Shown here piece after piece: positions 1 to 10,148 of a stretch of DNA of 64,000 nucleotides. Under the pieces are notes generated by a model. That model saw only the letters and a program-made list of their open reading frames with translations. It was not told the DNA's origin and made no database searches. The number at the start of each line of letters is the position of its first letter. Positions within the stretch are counted from its first letter, which is position 1. The position numbers and the translations under genes were made by a program. Origin of the DNA: Burkholderia contaminans (GTDB lineage Bacteria > Pseudomonadota > Gammaproteobacteria > Burkholderiales > Burkholderiaceae); the NCBI RefSeq assembly GCF_029633825.1, contig NZ_CP090640.1:1178001-1242000 (forward strand), given 5' to 3'.

Positions 1-1
1 G

Positions 2-1138
2 ACGCCGTCGCTCGAAAGCTGGTGGCAGGCCGAGCAGGGCCGCTACACGCGGCTCACGCTGTCGCGTCGCGCGGTGGCCGACGCGACGCTGCCGACCGTG
101 CGGCTGATCGACCTCGAAGAGGAGCGGCGCCGCGGTCGCGCGTCGATGGGCGGGCTGTCGGGGCCGCTCGTCGCGGCACTGAAGGCGCGGCTCGAGCGCG
201 GCGAACAGAGCCTCGTGTTCCTGAACCGGCGCGGTTATGCGCCGCAGCTCGCGTGCGACGCCTGCGGCTGGGTCGCCGGCTGCCCGCGCTGCAGCGCGTA
301 CGTCGTGCTGCACAAGCCCGAGCACGCGTTGCGCTGCCATCACTGCGGCTGGGAGTCGCGCATTCCGCGGTCGTGCCCCGAGTGCGGCAACGTCGACATC
401 GCGCCGCTCGGGCGCGGCACGCAACGGATCGAGGAAGCGCTCGCCGAAGCCGTGCCGGGCGCGCGCGTGCTGCGGATCGACGCGGACAGCACGCGCCGCA
501 AGGGCAGCGCCCAGGCGCTCTTTTCCGACGTGCATGCGGGGGAGGTCGATATCCTCGTCGGCACGCAGATGATCGCGAAGGGGCACGACTTCCAGCGCGT
601 GTCGCTCGTCGGCGTGCTCAATGCCGACACCGCGCTGTTCTCGCACGACTTCCGCGCGAGCGAACGGCTGTTCGCGCAGCTGATGCAGGTGAGCGGCCGC
701 GCGGGCCGCGCGGGGCTGCCGGGCGAAGTGCTCGTGCAGACACGTTACCCGCGTCACGCGCTGTACCACGCGCTCGGGCGGCAGGATTACGTCGGCTTCG
801 CGAATTCGACGCTCGGCGAGCGCCGCGACGCGCACCTGCCGCCGTTCGTCTACCAGGCGTTGCTGCGCGCCGAAGGGCGCACGCTCGACGCCGCGCTCGC
901 GTTCCTGCTGCAAGCCGCGGCCGCGTTGCCGGGGCTGCCGGGCGCCGATCGCGTGACGGTCTACGACGCGGTGCCGATGACGATCGTCAAGGTCGCGAAC
1001 GTGCATCGCGCGCAGTTGCTGCTCGAAAGCGCATCGCGGGCGGCGCTGCAGCATGCGCTACGCGCATGGCAGCCTGAGCTGCGCGCGCTGAAGGGCGTGC
1101 TGCGTTGGAGCGTCGAGGTCGATCCGCTGGATATCTGA
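2..1138 (+). CDS. priA: Primosomal replication protein PriA (helicase), C-terminal part
   Basis: This is the 3' half of PriA, the 3'-to-5' DNA helicase that recognises stalled forks and reloads the replisome; the 5' part lies outside the window. About 378 residues are visible, against about 730 for a full protein. Eight cysteines in four CxxC-type pairs (CDACGWVAGCPRC, then CHHCG and CPECG) form the two-zinc insertion typical of PriA. They are followed by helicase motif V (VGTQMIAKGHDF, then VLNAD) and motif VI (QVSGRAGRAG). The reading frame is open from base 2, so any start inside the window would be false. The family assignment is secure from the zinc insertion combined with superfamily 2 helicase motifs. 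Confidence 0.96.
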   Translation, partial: TPSLESWWQAEQGRYTRLTLSRRAVADATLPTVRLIDLEEERRRGRASMGGLSGPLVAALKARLERGEQSLVFLNRRGYAPQLACDACGWVAGCPRCSAYVVLHKPEHALRCHHCGWESRIPRSCPECGNVDIAPLGRGTQRIEEALAEAVPGARVLRIDADSTRRKGSAQALFSDVHAGEVDILVGTQMIAKGHDFQRVSLVGVLNADTALFSHDFRASERLFAQLMQVSGRAGRAGLPGEVLVQTRYPRHALYHALGRQDYVGFANSTLGERRDAHLPPFVYQALLRAEGRTLDAALAFLLQAAAALPGLPGADRVTVYDAVPMTIVKVANVHRAQLLLESASRAALQHALRAWQPELRALKGVLRWSVEVDPLDI

Positions 1139-1378
1139 GCTGAGCGGCGGCGCGGCATGCGGCCGCCGTGCTGCTTGCCGCTGCGTTGCACCCCCGGCCG
1201 CCGGGCCGGGTACCCGCGAACCATCTCTTGCCGCCCGCCCGCGCCCGGGCGCCGCACCTTCCCCCATACCCAGTGCAACCCGTTTTCGTCCGCCGCGACG
1301 CGCGCGAAAGGTTGCGCACGCATGTCAAACCGGCCCGATCAGGGAAAACACCGAGCCTCCGACCACGGGCAACTCCTA

Positions 1379-1452
1379 GGTTGCAACCGCATAAGTGGCT
1401 GATTATATTGAGTAACCTAAGGGTGCAACCCATCTCGTAATTTGGTTGCACC
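1379..1452 (+). promoter_or_regulatory. putA promoter with three PutA operator boxes (GTTGCA)
   Basis: The 391-bp gap before putA holds three copies of the GTTGCA box recognised by the ribbon-helix-helix domain of PutA: GGTTGCAACC at 1379-1388, GGTGCAACC at 1422-1430 and GGTTGCACC at 1444-1452. Their centres are about 43 and 21 bp apart, close to whole helical turns. A candidate promoter has its -35 (TTGCAA, 1381-1386) inside the first box, a 17-bp spacer, and its -10 (TATATT) at 1404-1409. Boxes two and three form an inverted repeat around the predicted start region and precede a T-run. Autorepression by proline-free PutA is known in enterics; here it is inferred from the boxes. Confidence 0.75.
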
Positions 1453-1529
1453 TTTTTATTGCGTGCCGTAGGATTTCGCGCATCCTCTCACACCACATTG
1501 CCGGGCTCGCACCGGCGCACGAACCCACC

Positions 1530-4500
1530 ATGGCAAGCACGACTCTCGGCGTCAAGGTCGACGACCTTCTCCGCTCGCGCCTCAAGGACGCCGCCGCGCG
1601 TCTCGAGCGCACTCCCCACTGGCTGATCAAGCAGGCGATCTTCGCGTATCTCGAGCGGATCGAGCACGGCCAGTTGCCGCCCGAGCTGTCGGGCCACAGC
1701 GGCGTGACGGAGCTCGCCGACGGTCAGTCCGCGGACGGCGACGACGACAACTCGCCGCATCCGTTCCTCGAGTTCGCGCAGAACGTGCAACCGCAATCGG
1801 TGCTGCGCGCGGCGATCACGGCGGCGTACCGCCGCCCCGAGCCGGAATGCGTGCCCTTCCTGCTCGGTCAGGCGCGCCTGCCCGCGAACCTGCAGGCGGA
1901 CGTGCAGGCGCTCGCGACGAAGCTCGTCGAGGCGCTGCGCGAGAAGAGCTCCGGCGGTGGCGTCGAAGGGCTGATCCACGAGTTCTCGCTGTCGAGCCAG
2001 GAAGGCGTCGCGCTGATGTGCCTAGCCGAAGCGCTGCTGCGCATTCCCGATCGCGCGACCCGCGATGCGCTGATCCGCGACAAGATCAGCAAGGGCGACT
2101 GGCGCTCGCACGTCGGCCACGCGCCGTCGCTGTTCGTGAACGCGGCCACGTGGGGGCTGATGATCACCGGCAAGCTCGTGACGACCAACAGCGAAGCCGG
2201 GCTGTCGTCGGCGCTCACGCGCCTGATCGGCCGCGGCGGCGAGCCGCTGATCCGCAAGGGCGTCGACATGGCGATGCGCCTGATGGGCGAGCAGTTCGTC
2301 ACCGGCGAGACGATTTCCGAAGCATTGGCGAACAGCCGCAAGTACGAAGCGCGCGGCTTCCGCTACTCGTACGACATGCTCGGCGAAGCGGCAACGACCG
2401 AAGAGGACGCGCAGCGCTACTACGCGTCGTACGAACAGGCGATCCACGCGATCGGCAAGGCAGCCGGCGGCCGCGGCATCTACGAAGGCCCGGGCATCTC
2501 GATCAAGCTGTCGGCGCTGCACGCGCGCTACTCGCGCTCGCAGCAGGACCGCACGATGAGCGAGCTGCTGCCGCGCGTGCGCGCGCTCGCGCTGCTCGCG
2601 CGCCGCTACGACATCGGCCTGAACATCGATGCCGAAGAAGCCGACCGCCTCGAACTGTCGCTCGACCTGCTCGAGGCGCTGTGCTTCGATCCGGATCTCG
2701 CGGGCTGGAACGGCATCGGCTTCGTCGTGCAGGGTTACCAGAAGCGCTGCCCGTTCGTGATCGACTACCTGATCGATCTCGCGCGCCGCAGCCGTCACCG
2801 CCTGATGATCCGCCTCGTGAAGGGCGCGTACTGGGATACCGAGATCAAGCGCGCGCAGGTCGACGGCCTCGAAGGCTATCCGGTCTACACGCGCAAGATC
2901 TACACGGACGTGTCGTACCTCGCGTGCGCGAAGAAGCTGCTCGCGGCGCCGGACGCCGTGTACCCGCAGTTCGCGACGCACAACGCGTACACGCTGGCCG
3001 CGATCTACCAGCTCGCGGGCCAGAACTACTACCCGGGCCAGTACGAATTCCAGTGCCTGCACGGGATGGGCGAGCCGCTGTACGAGGAAGTCACCGGCCG
3101 CGACAAGCTGAACCGCCCGTGCCGCGTGTACGCGCCGGTCGGCACGCACGAGACGCTGCTCGCGTACCTGGTGCGCCGCCTGCTCGAGAACGGCGCGAAC
3201 ACGTCGTTCGTGAACCGCATCGCGGATAAATCGGTGTCGGTGAAGGAGCTGGTTGCCGATCCGGTCGACGAGGCATCGAAGGTCGTGCCGCTCGGCGCGC
3301 CGCACGCGAAGATCCCGCTGCCGCGCAACCTGTACGGCGACGAGCGCCCCAACTCGATGGGCCTCGACCTGTCGAACGAACACCGTCTCGCGTCGCTGTC
3401 GTCGGCGCTGCTCGCAAGTGCGCATTTCCCGTGGCGTGCGGCGCCGATGCTCGCCGACGACACGCTCGCCGACGCGCCGCCCCGCGACGTGCGCAACCCG
3501 GCTGACCAGCGCGACCCGGTCGGCACGGTCAGCGAAGCGACGGCCGAACACGTGAGCGCGGCGCTCGCGCACGCGGTGGCCGCCGCGCCGATCTGGCAGG
3601 CGACGCCAGTCGATGCCCGCGCCGATTGCCTGGTGCGCGCGGCCGACCTGCTCGAAGCGCAGATGCACACGCTGATGGGCCTGATCGTGCGCGAAGCCGG
3701 CAAATCGCTGCCGAACGCGATCGCCGAAATCCGCGAAGCGGTCGACTTCCTGCGCTACTACGCCGCACAGATCCGCGACGAGTTCTCGAACGACACGCAC
3801 CGTCCGCTCGGCCCCGTGGTCTGTATCAGCCCGTGGAACTTCCCGCTCGCGATCTTCATGGGCCAGGTGGCCGCGGCACTGGCCGCCGGCAACACGGTGC
3901 TCGCGAAGCCGGCCGAACAGACGCCGCTGATCGCCGCCCAGGCCGTGCGCCTGCTGCGCGAGGCCGGCGTGCCGGCCGGTGCGGTGCAGCTGCTGCCGGG
4001 CACCGGCGAGACCGTCGGCGCGGCGCTGGTGGCCGACGCGCGTACCCGCGCGGTGATGTTCACCGGTTCGACCGAAGTCGCGCGGCTGATCAACAAGACG
4101 CTCGCCGCGCGCCTCGACCCGGACGGCAAGCCGATTCCGCTGATCGCCGAAACGGGCGGCCAGAACGCGATGATCGTCGACTCGTCGGCGCTCGCGGAGC
4201 AGGTCGTCGCGGACGTGATGCAGTCGTCGTTCGACTCGGCCGGTCAACGGTGTTCGGCGCTGCGCGTTCTGTGTCTGCAGGACGACGTCGCGGACCGCAC
4301 GCTGACGATGCTCAAGGGCGCGATGCACGAGCTGGCGCTCGGCAACCCCGACCGGCTGTCGACCGACGTCGGCCCGGTGATCGATGCCGAAGCGAAGCAG
4401 ACGATCGACACGCACGTCGCGGCGATGAAGGACAAGGGCCACGCGGTCACGCAACTGCCTGCGCCGGAAGCCTGCGCGCACGGCACGTTCGTGCCGCCGA

Positions 4501-5464
4501 CGCTGATCGAGATCGGCAGCATCGACGAGTTGAAGCGCGAAGTGTTCGGCCCCGTGCTGCACGTGGTGCGCTACCGCCGCAGCCAGCTCGACAAACTGCT
4601 CGAGCAGATCCGCGCGACCGGCTACGGGCTGACGCTCGGCATCCACACGCGGATCGACGAGACGATCGCGCACGTGATCTCGAATGCACACGTCGGCAAC
4701 ATCTACGTGAACCGCAACGTGATCGGCGCGGTGGTCGGCGTGCAGCCGTTCGGCGGCGAAGGGCTGTCGGGCACGGGCCCGAAGGCCGGCGGCGCGCTGT
4801 ACCTGCAGCGCCTGCTCGCGACGCGGCCGTCGGGCCTGCCGCGTTCGCTCGCGCAGATGCTGATCGCGGACGGCGCGGTGGAGGGCGACGCACGCGGCAA
4901 CCCGGCGGCGGCGCTCACGACGCTGCGCGACTGGCTGATCGAGCAGCGCGAGCCGGCACTGGCGGCACGTTGCGACGGCTACCTGGCGCAGGTGCCGGCC
5001 GGTGCAACCGCGGTGCTGACCGGTCCGACGGGCGAGCGAAACACGAGCCTACACTCGGCCCGCGCGGCACGGTGTTGTGTGTCGCGGCGACGCCGGGCGG
5101 TGCGCGCGCGCAGTTCGCGGCGGTGCTGGCGACCGGTAACCGCGCGCTGTTCGCGGGTGCGGCCGGCGAGGCGCTGGTTGCCGCGCTGCCGGCCTCGCTG
5201 AAGGCTCACGCGACCGTGCGCAAGCAGGCCGACGCGCCGTTCGACGCGGTGCTGTTCGAAGGCGACAGCGACGAACTGCAGACGCTCGTGAAGGACGTCG
5301 CGCAGCGGCCGGGCCCGATCGTGTCGGTGCAGGGCGTGTCGGTAGGCGCGTTCGAGAACGGCGATGCGGAAGATTACGCGCTGGAACGGCTGCTGACGGA
5401 GCGCTCGGTGAGCGTGAACACGGCCGCGGCGGGTGGCAATGCGAATTTGATGACGATCGGCTGA
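1530..5464 (+). CDS. putA: Trifunctional PutA: DNA-binding regulator, proline dehydrogenase and P5C dehydrogenase, with apparent frameshift
   Basis: PutA oxidises proline to pyrroline-5-carboxylate (FAD-dependent) and then to glutamate (NAD-dependent), and represses its own gene when proline is absent. The ATG at 1530 opens a ribbon-helix-helix domain (about residues 1-50). The proline dehydrogenase barrel follows (about 230-560, with EARGFRYSYDMLGEAA and the YEGPGISIKLSALH strand). The aldehyde dehydrogenase domain spans about 650-1120, with PWNFPLAIF, GSTEVARL and catalytic Cys near residue 908 (SAGQRCSALRVL). After about residue 1170 (5040-5060) the frame is lost. The original frame ends at 5201, while the expected C-terminal tail (TLGPRGTVLCVA to NLMTIG) continues in another frame to the TGA at 5462. 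Rejoined length is about 1310 residues, normal for beta-proteobacterial PutA. The break is either a real -1 mutation or a sequencing indel; both catalytic domains lie before it. Confidence 0.93.
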
Positions 5465-5548
5465 TCATCCTTGCCGTTCGGATCAAACAAAGGAAGCGGC
5501 TAGGCGATCCCGAAGCCGCTCCATTTACCCTGGTACCAAGGAGATGCT

Positions 5549-6688
5549 ATGCAACACACGATGAAAAAGCTGGCAGGCGCGACGTTCGTCGCGGTCATGT
5601 CGCTGGCGGGGACGGCCCATGCGGATGACGTGAAGATCGGTTACGCAGGGCCGATGACGGGCGCGCAGGCGCACTACGGCAAGGATATGCAGAACGGGAT
5701 CGCGCTCGCGATCGAGGATTTCAACGCGACGAGCCCGAAGATCGGCGGCAAGCCGGTGAAGTTCGTGCTCGACACGCAGGACGACCAGGCTGACCCGCGC
5801 ACCGGCACGACGGTCGCGCAGAAGCTCGTCGACGACGGCATCAAGGGCATGCTCGGCCACTTCAACTCGGGCACGACGATTCCGGCTTCGCGCATCTACG
5901 CGAACGCGGGCATTCCGCAGATCGCGATGGCGACCGCACCGGAATACACGCAGCAGGGCTACAAGACGACCTTCCGCATGATGACGTCCGACACGCAGCA
6001 GGGCTCGGTGGCCGGCACGTTCGCGTCGAAGGATCTCGGCATGAAGAAGATCGCGATCGTCGACGACCGCACGGCCTACGGCCAGGGTCTCGCCGACCAG
6101 TTCGAGAAGGCCGCGAAGGCCGGCGGCGCGACGATCGTCGACCGTGAATTCACGAACGACAAGGCTGTCGACTTCAAGGCGATCCTGACCAAGCTGAAGG
6201 CGGCGAAGCCGGATCTCGTCTACTACGGCGGCGCGGATTCGCAGGCGGCACCGATGGTCAAGCAGATGAAGACGCTCGGCATCACCGCCCCGCTGATGAG
6301 CGGCGAAATGGTGAAGACACCGACGTTCCTGAAGATCGCGGGCACCGCGGCGGACGGCACGATCGCTTCGCTGGCAGGCCTCCCGCTGGAAGAAATGCCG
6401 GGCGGCAAGACGTACGCCGACAAGTACAAGAAGCGCTTCGGCGAAGACGTGCAGACGTACTCGCCGTATGCGTACGACGGTGCGATGGCGCTGTTCAACG
6501 CGATGAAGAAGGCCGATTCGACCGATCCGGCGAAGTACCTGCCGGTGCTCGCGAAGACCGACATGGCCGGCGTGACGTCGACGCACGTCGCGTATGACGC
6601 GAAGGGCGACCTGAAGAACGGCGGCATCACGATGTACAAGGTCGAGAAGGGCGAGTGGAAGCCGCTGAAGAGCATCGGCGGCAAGTAA
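5549..6688 (+). CDS. Branched-chain amino-acid ABC transporter periplasmic binding protein (LivK/LivJ type)
   Basis: This is a 379-residue periplasmic solute-binding protein of the Leu/Ile/Val family. A Sec signal peptide ends near residue 25 (GTAHA, then DDVKIGYAGPMTG). The first mature strand, IGYAGPMTGAQAHYGKD, and the body, with TTIPASRIYANAGIPQI and YDGAMALFNAM, are typical of type I periplasmic folds. An AAGGAG ribosome site at 5538-5543 fixes the start at 5549. It stands alone, with no permease or ATPase genes next to it, so it would have to serve a transporter encoded elsewhere. The preferred amino acid cannot be read from the sequence. A strong hairpin terminator follows. Confidence 0.9.
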   Translation: MQHTMKKLAGATFVAVMSLAGTAHADDVKIGYAGPMTGAQAHYGKDMQNGIALAIEDFNATSPKIGGKPVKFVLDTQDDQADPRTGTTVAQKLVDDGIKGMLGHFNSGTTIPASRIYANAGIPQIAMATAPEYTQQGYKTTFRMMTSDTQQGSVAGTFASKDLGMKKIAIVDDRTAYGQGLADQFEKAAKAGGATIVDREFTNDKAVDFKAILTKLKAAKPDLVYYGGADSQAAPMVKQMKTLGITAPLMSGEMVKTPTFLKIAGTAADGTIASLAGLPLEEMPGGKTYADKYKKRFGEDVQTYSPYAYDGAMALFNAMKKADSTDPAKYLPVLAKTDMAGVTSTHVAYDAKGDLKNGGITMYKVEKGEWKPLKSIGGK

Positions 6689-6745
6689 GCAGCCTTTGAT
6701 GTGACGCGCAGGCGGCGGCGCATGCCGCCGCCCCGTCGATCATGC

Positions 6746-6783
6746 GAAAAAGCCACCGGGCCGTCGGGCCGGGTGGCTTTTTC
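6746..6783. terminator. Bidirectional rho-independent terminator
   Basis: AAAAAGCCACC (6747-6757) pairs perfectly with GGTGGCTTTTT (6772-6782) around a GC-rich loop. A-run and T-run flank the stem, so it can end transcription from both strands. It separates the binding-protein gene (+) from the converging acyl-CoA ligase gene (-). Confidence 0.88.
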
Positions 6784-6806
6784 TTTTGCCGCGGCCGCTC
6801 GAGCGG

Positions 6807-8315
6807 CTATTCGCGACGCACGCGCAGCAGGAACTTCTGCAGCTTGCCCGTCGGCGTGCGCGGCAGCGCCTGCGCGAACGTGAATTCGCGCGGGATCTTG
6901 TACGCGGCGAGGCGCTCGCCGCAGAACGCGCGCAGCGCATCCGCGTCGGGCACGGTGCCCGCGCGCAGCACCACGTGCGCGACGACCGTCTCGCCCCACT
7001 CGGGATGCGGGACGCCGACGACGGCCGCCTCGGCGATGTCCGGGTGCGCGCCGAGCACGTCCTCCACTTCCTTCGAATAGACGTTCTCGCCGCCCGTCAC
7101 GATCATGTCCTTCAGCCGGTCGACGATGAACAGGTAGCCATCCTGATCGATTCGCGCGATATCGCCGGTGCGATACCAGCCGTGCGGCGCGAACGCGGCG
7201 CGCGTTGCGGCCGCATCGTCGAGATAGCCGAGCATCATGCTGTCGGTCTTCAGCCAGATCTCGCCGGTCTCGCCCGGGTGCGCGTCGAGGCCGTCGATCC
7301 GCACGACGCGCAGGTCGACACCCGGGCCGCCGGTGCGGCCGATCGAACCGGCCTTCGCGATCTGCTCGTCCGGATACAGCGTCGTGCCGGCCGGGCCTGC
7401 TTCGGTCATGCCGTACACCTGGAAGAACGCATCGCTGCGATACGCACGCGTGAGACGTTCGGCCTGCGCGGGGCCGATCGGGCCGCCGCCGTACAGCCAG
7501 GCGCGCACGCTCGACAGGTCGAACGCCGCGAAGCCGTCGACCGTGTCGAGCGGCAGCAGGTACGACACCGGCGCACCGAAATACAGCGTCACGCGCTCGC
7601 GCTCGATAGTCTGCAGGAAGCGCAGCGGATGGTATTCGCGCAGCAGCACGACGGTGCCGCCTGCGTACAACGTGCCGCCGAACCAGTTGTTGAGCGGCGA
7701 CGAATGCCAGATCGGCATCGCCATCAGCGTGCGCTCGTGGCGGCCGATGCCGGTCGCGAGCGCCGCCTGCATCGCCGCGAGCGTCACGGTGCGGTGGCTG
7801 TGCACGCAGCCTTTCGGGTGGCCGGTCGTGCCCGACGTATAGAGGATCTGCGCGATGTCGCCGTCGGCCGGCTCGATGCCCGCGAGGCCGTCCATCGTCG
7901 CGCACAGCGTGTCGAAGCACGGCACGCCGTCGAGTTCGCCTTCGGTCACGAGCCGCCGCGCGGGATGCACGAGGCGTTCGACCACCGGCGCGAGCGCGAC
8001 GTCGAACAGCAGCGCCTTGCTGCGGCTGTGTTCGAGCACGTAGTCGACTTCCGGCGCCTGCAGCTTGTGGTTGACCGGCACGAACGTCGCGCCGAGCCGC
8101 CACGCGCCGAACATCAGGTCGACGAACGCCGGCGTGTTGAAGCACATCGCGGCGACACGGTCGCCGGCCGCGACGCCGAGCGCGCTCAGCACGGCTGCCG
8201 CGCGGTGCGAGCGCTCGCGCGCGGCGGCATAGGTGATCGTCGCGGATTCGCTGACGAGGAACGGCTGGTCGGGCGTCGCACGGGCGGCGCGATCAAGGGC
8301 GGCGACGAGGTTCAT
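6807..8315 (-). CDS. AMP-forming acyl-CoA ligase (ANL superfamily)
   Basis: A 502-residue adenylate-forming acyl-CoA synthetase that would activate a carboxylic acid to its CoA thioester through an acyl-AMP. It shows the P-loop-like motif YTSGTTGHPKG, the core motif YGMTEAGPAG, the hinge region GWYRTGDIARIDQDGYLFIVD, RLKDMIVTGGENVYSKEVE, and the C-terminal catalytic lysine motif PRTPTGKLQK. A GGAG ribosome site lies just before the ATG at 8315. It follows the AidB-like dehydrogenase gene by 60 bp on the same strand, so the two probably form an operon under the divergent TetR-type gene. The substrate (medium- or long-chain fatty acid, or an aryl acid) cannot be told from sequence. Confidence 0.9.
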   Translation of the reverse strand: MNLVAALDRAARATPDQPFLVSESATITYAAARERSHRAAAVLSALGVAAGDRVAAMCFNTPAFVDLMFGAWRLGATFVPVNHKLQAPEVDYVLEHSRSKALLFDVALAPVVERLVHPARRLVTEGELDGVPCFDTLCATMDGLAGIEPADGDIAQILYTSGTTGHPKGCVHSHRTVTLAAMQAALATGIGRHERTLMAMPIWHSSPLNNWFGGTLYAGGTVVLLREYHPLRFLQTIERERVTLYFGAPVSYLLPLDTVDGFAAFDLSSVRAWLYGGGPIGPAQAERLTRAYRSDAFFQVYGMTEAGPAGTTLYPDEQIAKAGSIGRTGGPGVDLRVVRIDGLDAHPGETGEIWLKTDSMMLGYLDDAAATRAAFAPHGWYRTGDIARIDQDGYLFIVDRLKDMIVTGGENVYSKEVEDVLGAHPDIAEAAVVGVPHPEWGETVVAHVVLRAGTVPDADALRAFCGERLAAYKIPREFTFAQALPRTPTGKLQKFLLRVRRE

Positions 8316-8375
8316 CGGAACTCCGGGCGGGCGATCGAAGGCGAACGGGGTCGTATTGCGTTGTCCGAAACGGCA

Positions 8376-10028
8376 TCAGGCCGGGTACGCGCGCTGCAGC
8401 AGCGCGGCGACGTCGATCGTGTGCGGATCGAAGCCGCCCGCGATGCGGCCCCAGTCGGGCGCGGCGAGCCGCGTCGCGATGAATGCGTCGGCAACGGGCG
8501 CCGGCGCATCGCGGTGCAGCAGGCAGGCTTGCGCGACCACCGCGAGCCGCTGCGCGACCACGCGGCCCGATGCCTCGAGCGTGTCGGCAGGCGCCGCGAG
8601 CATCGCGCGCAGCGCATCGAGCGCCGCGCGGATGCGCGGTTCGCCCGCGCCGAGATCGGCGAGTTCGGCAAACAGCGCGGCGGCCGCGTCGGGCTCGCGC
8701 GATATCGCGCGCAGCACGTCGAGGCACATCACGTTGCCCGAGCCTTCCCAGATCGAGTTGACGGGCGCCTCGCGGAACAGCCGCGCGATCGGGCCATCGT
8801 CGACGTAGCCGTTGCCGCCGAACACTTCCATCACCTCGCCGGTCAGCTCGACCGCGCGCTTGCACACCCAGAATTTCGCGGCGGGCGTGACGATGCGCTT
8901 CCATGCGCGTTCGCGCGGCGAGTCGTCGCGCTCGAACGCGTCGGCGAGACGCATCGACAGCGACAGCGCCGCTTCGCTTTCGAGCGCGAGATCGGCGAGC
9001 ACGGTGCGCATCAGCGGCTGCTCGGCGAGCGCGCGGCCGAACGCATGGCGCTGGCGCGTGTACGCGATCGCCTGCACGACGCCCTGGCGCAGCATCGCCG
9101 CGCTGCCGAGCACGCAGTTCAGCCGCGTGTAGGTGGCCATCTCGATGATGGTCGGAATGCCGCGGCCTTCGTCGCCGAGCATGATGCCCCACGCGTCGTT
9201 CAACTCGATCTCGCTGCTCGAGTTGCTGCGGTTGCCGACCTTGTCCTTCAGCCGCTGGATCTCGACCGCGTTCTTCGTGCCGTCCGGCCGCCAGCGCGGT
9301 ACGTAGAAGCACGAAGGGCTGCCGGCTTCGGTGCGCGCGACGACGAGATGCGCGTCGCACATCGGCGCCGAGAAAAACCACTTGTGGCCGCGCAGCCGGT
9401 ATTCGCCGCCGCGTCCGCCCGCGCCGACGGCGGTCGCGAGCGTCGTGTTCGCGCGCACGTCGGAGCCGCCCTGTTTCTCGGTCATGCCCATGCCGAACCA
9501 GATCGAGCGCTTGTCGGCGACCGGCACGTCGCGCGGATCGTAGTCGTCGCTGTAGAGCTTGTCGCGCAGCAGGTCCCACAGCGCGGGCTCCTTCTGCAGT
9601 ACGGGAATCGCGGCCTGCGTCATCGTCGCCGGGCACAGCGTGCCGGCCTCGATCTGGCCGTGCAGGTAGAAGCCGGCGGCCGTCGCGGCCCAGCGGCCGC
9701 GGCGCGTGTCGCGGAACGCGAGCGACACGAAGCCTTCGTGGCGGTACTGGCCGAGCAGCGTGTGCCAGGCCGGGTGGAAGTCGACGCGGTCGATGCGCCG
9801 GCCGCGCCGGTCGAAGGTGTGCAGTTCCGGCGTGTGGTGGTTCGCTTCGTCGGCGAGCCGTGCGGTGTCGGCGCTGCCGAGCCGCGCGCCGTAGGCGTCG
9901 AGCTGCGGCACGGCCCAGTCGGCGCCCGCGCGGGTGAGCGCGTCGCGCAGCGCGATGTCCGTCGTGAAGAGGTTATAGTCGACCAGTTCGTCGAACTGGT
10001 TCGTGACGGCGTGAGTCGATTCGGTCAT
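8376..10028 (-). CDS. AidB-like acyl-CoA dehydrogenase
   Basis: A 550-residue FAD-dependent acyl-CoA dehydrogenase of the AidB branch. E. coli AidB has about 540 residues and the same stretches: FHPAWHTLLGQ, the flavin-binding loop GMGMTEKQGGSDVRANTT, LRGHKWFFSAPMCDAHLV, RLKDKVGNRSNSSSEIE and the highly conserved VNSIWEGSGNVMCLDVLRAI. AidB in E. coli has weak isovaleryl-CoA dehydrogenase activity, binds DNA and belongs to the alkylation response. Here the neighbour is an acyl-CoA ligase, which argues for a fatty-acid or branched-acyl role instead. It is the first gene of the minus-strand pair, divergent from a TetR-family regulator with a 120-bp shared upstream region. Confidence 0.9.
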   Translation of the reverse strand: MTESTHAVTNQFDELVDYNLFTTDIALRDALTRAGADWAVPQLDAYGARLGSADTARLADEANHHTPELHTFDRRGRRIDRVDFHPAWHTLLGQYRHEGFVSLAFRDTRRGRWAATAAGFYLHGQIEAGTLCPATMTQAAIPVLQKEPALWDLLRDKLYSDDYDPRDVPVADKRSIWFGMGMTEKQGGSDVRANTTLATAVGAGGRGGEYRLRGHKWFFSAPMCDAHLVVARTEAGSPSCFYVPRWRPDGTKNAVEIQRLKDKVGNRSNSSSEIELNDAWGIMLGDEGRGIPTIIEMATYTRLNCVLGSAAMLRQGVVQAIAYTRQRHAFGRALAEQPLMRTVLADLALESEAALSLSMRLADAFERDDSPRERAWKRIVTPAAKFWVCKRAVELTGEVMEVFGGNGYVDDGPIARLFREAPVNSIWEGSGNVMCLDVLRAISREPDAAAALFAELADLGAGEPRIRAALDALRAMLAAPADTLEASGRVVAQRLAVVAQACLLHRDAPAPVADAFIATRLAAPDWGRIAGGFDPHTIDVAALLQRAYPA

Positions 10029-10148
10029 CGAGGTGTCTCCGGTCTCATGCTTCGCGGGCGGCCGGCGTCATGCCGCACGGATGACGCTTCGGCGCCGGCT
10101 CCGGCCCCCGGTAAAACGCATTCCCTGCTGATTTCCAGAGTAGCAAAT

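Noticed and set aside
1422..1457. Rho-independent terminator of priA (inverted repeat followed by T-run)
   Set aside because: The arms contain the PutA box GTTGCA and lie downstream of the probable putA promoter, so an operator role is more likely. A minor attenuator role cannot be excluded.
2022..4691. 889-codon minus-strand open frame opposite putA
   Set aside because: It is an Arg/Val/His-rich shadow frame caused by strong third-position GC bias. The plus strand encodes a clearly recognisable PutA over the same bases.
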